Assembly (NCBI GenBank): GCA_028715885.1
Contig: JAQUQX010000002.1
Location: 84,686 to 148,685 of the forward strand
Length of the DNA stretch: 64,000 bases
Direction: 5' to 3'
Origin: Candidatus Methanoperedens sp.
GTDB taxonomy: Archaea; Halobacteriota; Methanosarcinia; Methanosarcinales; Methanoperedenaceae
Shown: positions 63,733 through 64,000 of the stretch, piece after piece
Layout: each line of letters begins with the position of its first letter
How positions within the stretch are numbered: the first letter of the stretch is position 1
Notes under the pieces: generated by a model
Databases searched by the model: none
What the model saw: the letters and a program-made list of their open reading frames with translations, nothing else
Told to the model about the DNA's origin: nothing
Translations under genes and position numbers: made by a program

Positions 63733-63871
63733 CTGCTTAGAGTTTGTAACTGCTGGTGAAAGAGGAGGCGCTGGCGGGGCTGAATGAGATGATACGCATG
63801 GGGTGGAGATGTTCGGCGCCGCCAAAATTATTGCCGAGGCAGGGATTACCGCATTAGACTTATTTTTCTAA
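63733..63871 (+). pseudogene. Possible PIN/DUF3368-like coding remnant
   Basis: Frames LLVKEEALAGLNEMIRMG and, one base shift later, AAKIIAEAGITALDLFF ending in TAA resemble the C-terminal helices of DUF3368/PIN-type proteins. There is no start codon and the frame is broken near 63818. Weak call. Confidence 0.25.
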
Positions 63872-64000
63872 TTTTTCTTTCAACAAAGTCAGGGGAAACG
63901 AAAAACCCTCTGTATGCGATTTTGTTTCTCGTTTGCCTCAGGTTATCTGCAAGCAAGATTTCCGCATCTGAAAACCGCGGATAGAATTCCTTCAGATATG
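63846..64000 (-). CDS. HEPN-like protein, 3' end only (cut by window edge)
   Basis: The minus-strand frame open to the window edge reads YLKEFYPRFSDAEILLADNL, RQTRNKIAYRGFFVSPDFVER and ends RKISLMR with TAA at 63846-63848. The RNKIAYRG element resembles the RNxxAYxG/Rx4-6H region of HEPN-type helical domains. The N-terminal part lies outside the window, so a partner cannot be named. Confidence 0.55.
   Translation of the reverse strand, partial: YLKEFYPRFSDAEILLADNLRQTRNKIAYRGFFVSPDFVERKIRKISLMR

Overview
The window is a dense stretch of a euryarchaeal chromosome of Methanosarcinales type. An ANME-2d/Methanoperedens-like organism is my best guess, but no species marker is present. Archaeal markers are a thermosome subunit, FEN1, class II GAPDH, PurP, the archaeal shikimate entry pair (ADH synthase and dehydroquinate synthase II), the archaeal thiolase/HMG-CoA synthase/DUF35 trio, a geranylgeranyl reductase, an HdrDE-like membrane pair, and a YcaO-TfuA pair of the kind that thioamidates methyl-coenzyme M reductase. 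Promoters have archaeal TATA boxes. Core genes have mid-range GC, while several islands are clearly AT-rich.

Layout. 0-2.1 kb: end of a glycan-type cluster (5'-truncated radical SAM gene, remnants of a glycosyltransferase and of GDP-mannose dehydratase, a methyltransferase). 2.2-5.6 kb: HdrD/HdrE-like redox pair and geranylgeranyl reductase. 5.7-9.1 kb: AT-rich island with a helicase-nuclease and a C-terminally truncated Bro-N protein. 9.3-15.3 kb: tfuA-ycaO (separated by three hairpins), an FtsZ-family gene with a GXGXG protein, then the archaeal aromatic amino acid genes. 15.3-18.4 kb: accessory region with a TIR/NDT-like gene and three copies of an intergenic repeat that bracket a VapBC-type and a BrnT-like toxin-antitoxin pair, ending in a Bro-N scrap. 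18.4-29.5 kb: membrane and transport genes, including a four-gene translationally coupled MacB-type ABC operon beside a membrane-bound winged-helix regulator. 29.6-31.5 kb: AT-rich radical SAM/TcmP pair. 31.8-34.9 kb: tRNA-Cys, thermosome, a P-loop ATPase of unknown role.

34.9-39.3 kb: two-component genes. 39.5-44.1 kb: upper mevalonate operon with its own HTH regulator and a site-2 protease. 44.2-51.4 kb: aconitase-family large subunit, malate dehydrogenase, FEN1, amino acid permease, GAPDH with a CooT-like small gene, a beta-helix protein. 51.5-54.9 kb: ACT regulator, flavodoxin and a complete bacterial-type ruvC-ruvA-ruvB operon. 54.9-58.7 kb: AT-rich orphan, DUF447/CitG-like pair, HEPN-MNT pair, possible PD-(D/E)XK protein. 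58.8-64 kb: FAD oxidoreductase-PurP operon with a palindrome at the expected start site, methyltransferase-DinB pair, small proteins and an edge-truncated gene.

Best candidates for something new are the three-copy repeat bracketing toxin-antitoxin cassettes (16.3-18.4 kb), the radical SAM-TcmP pair (29.6-31.5 kb), the Bro-N/helicase-nuclease island (5.7-9.1 kb), and the hairpin that contains the start codon of tfuA (9.9 kb). No CRISPR array, intact insertion sequence, rRNA gene or replication origin was seen.
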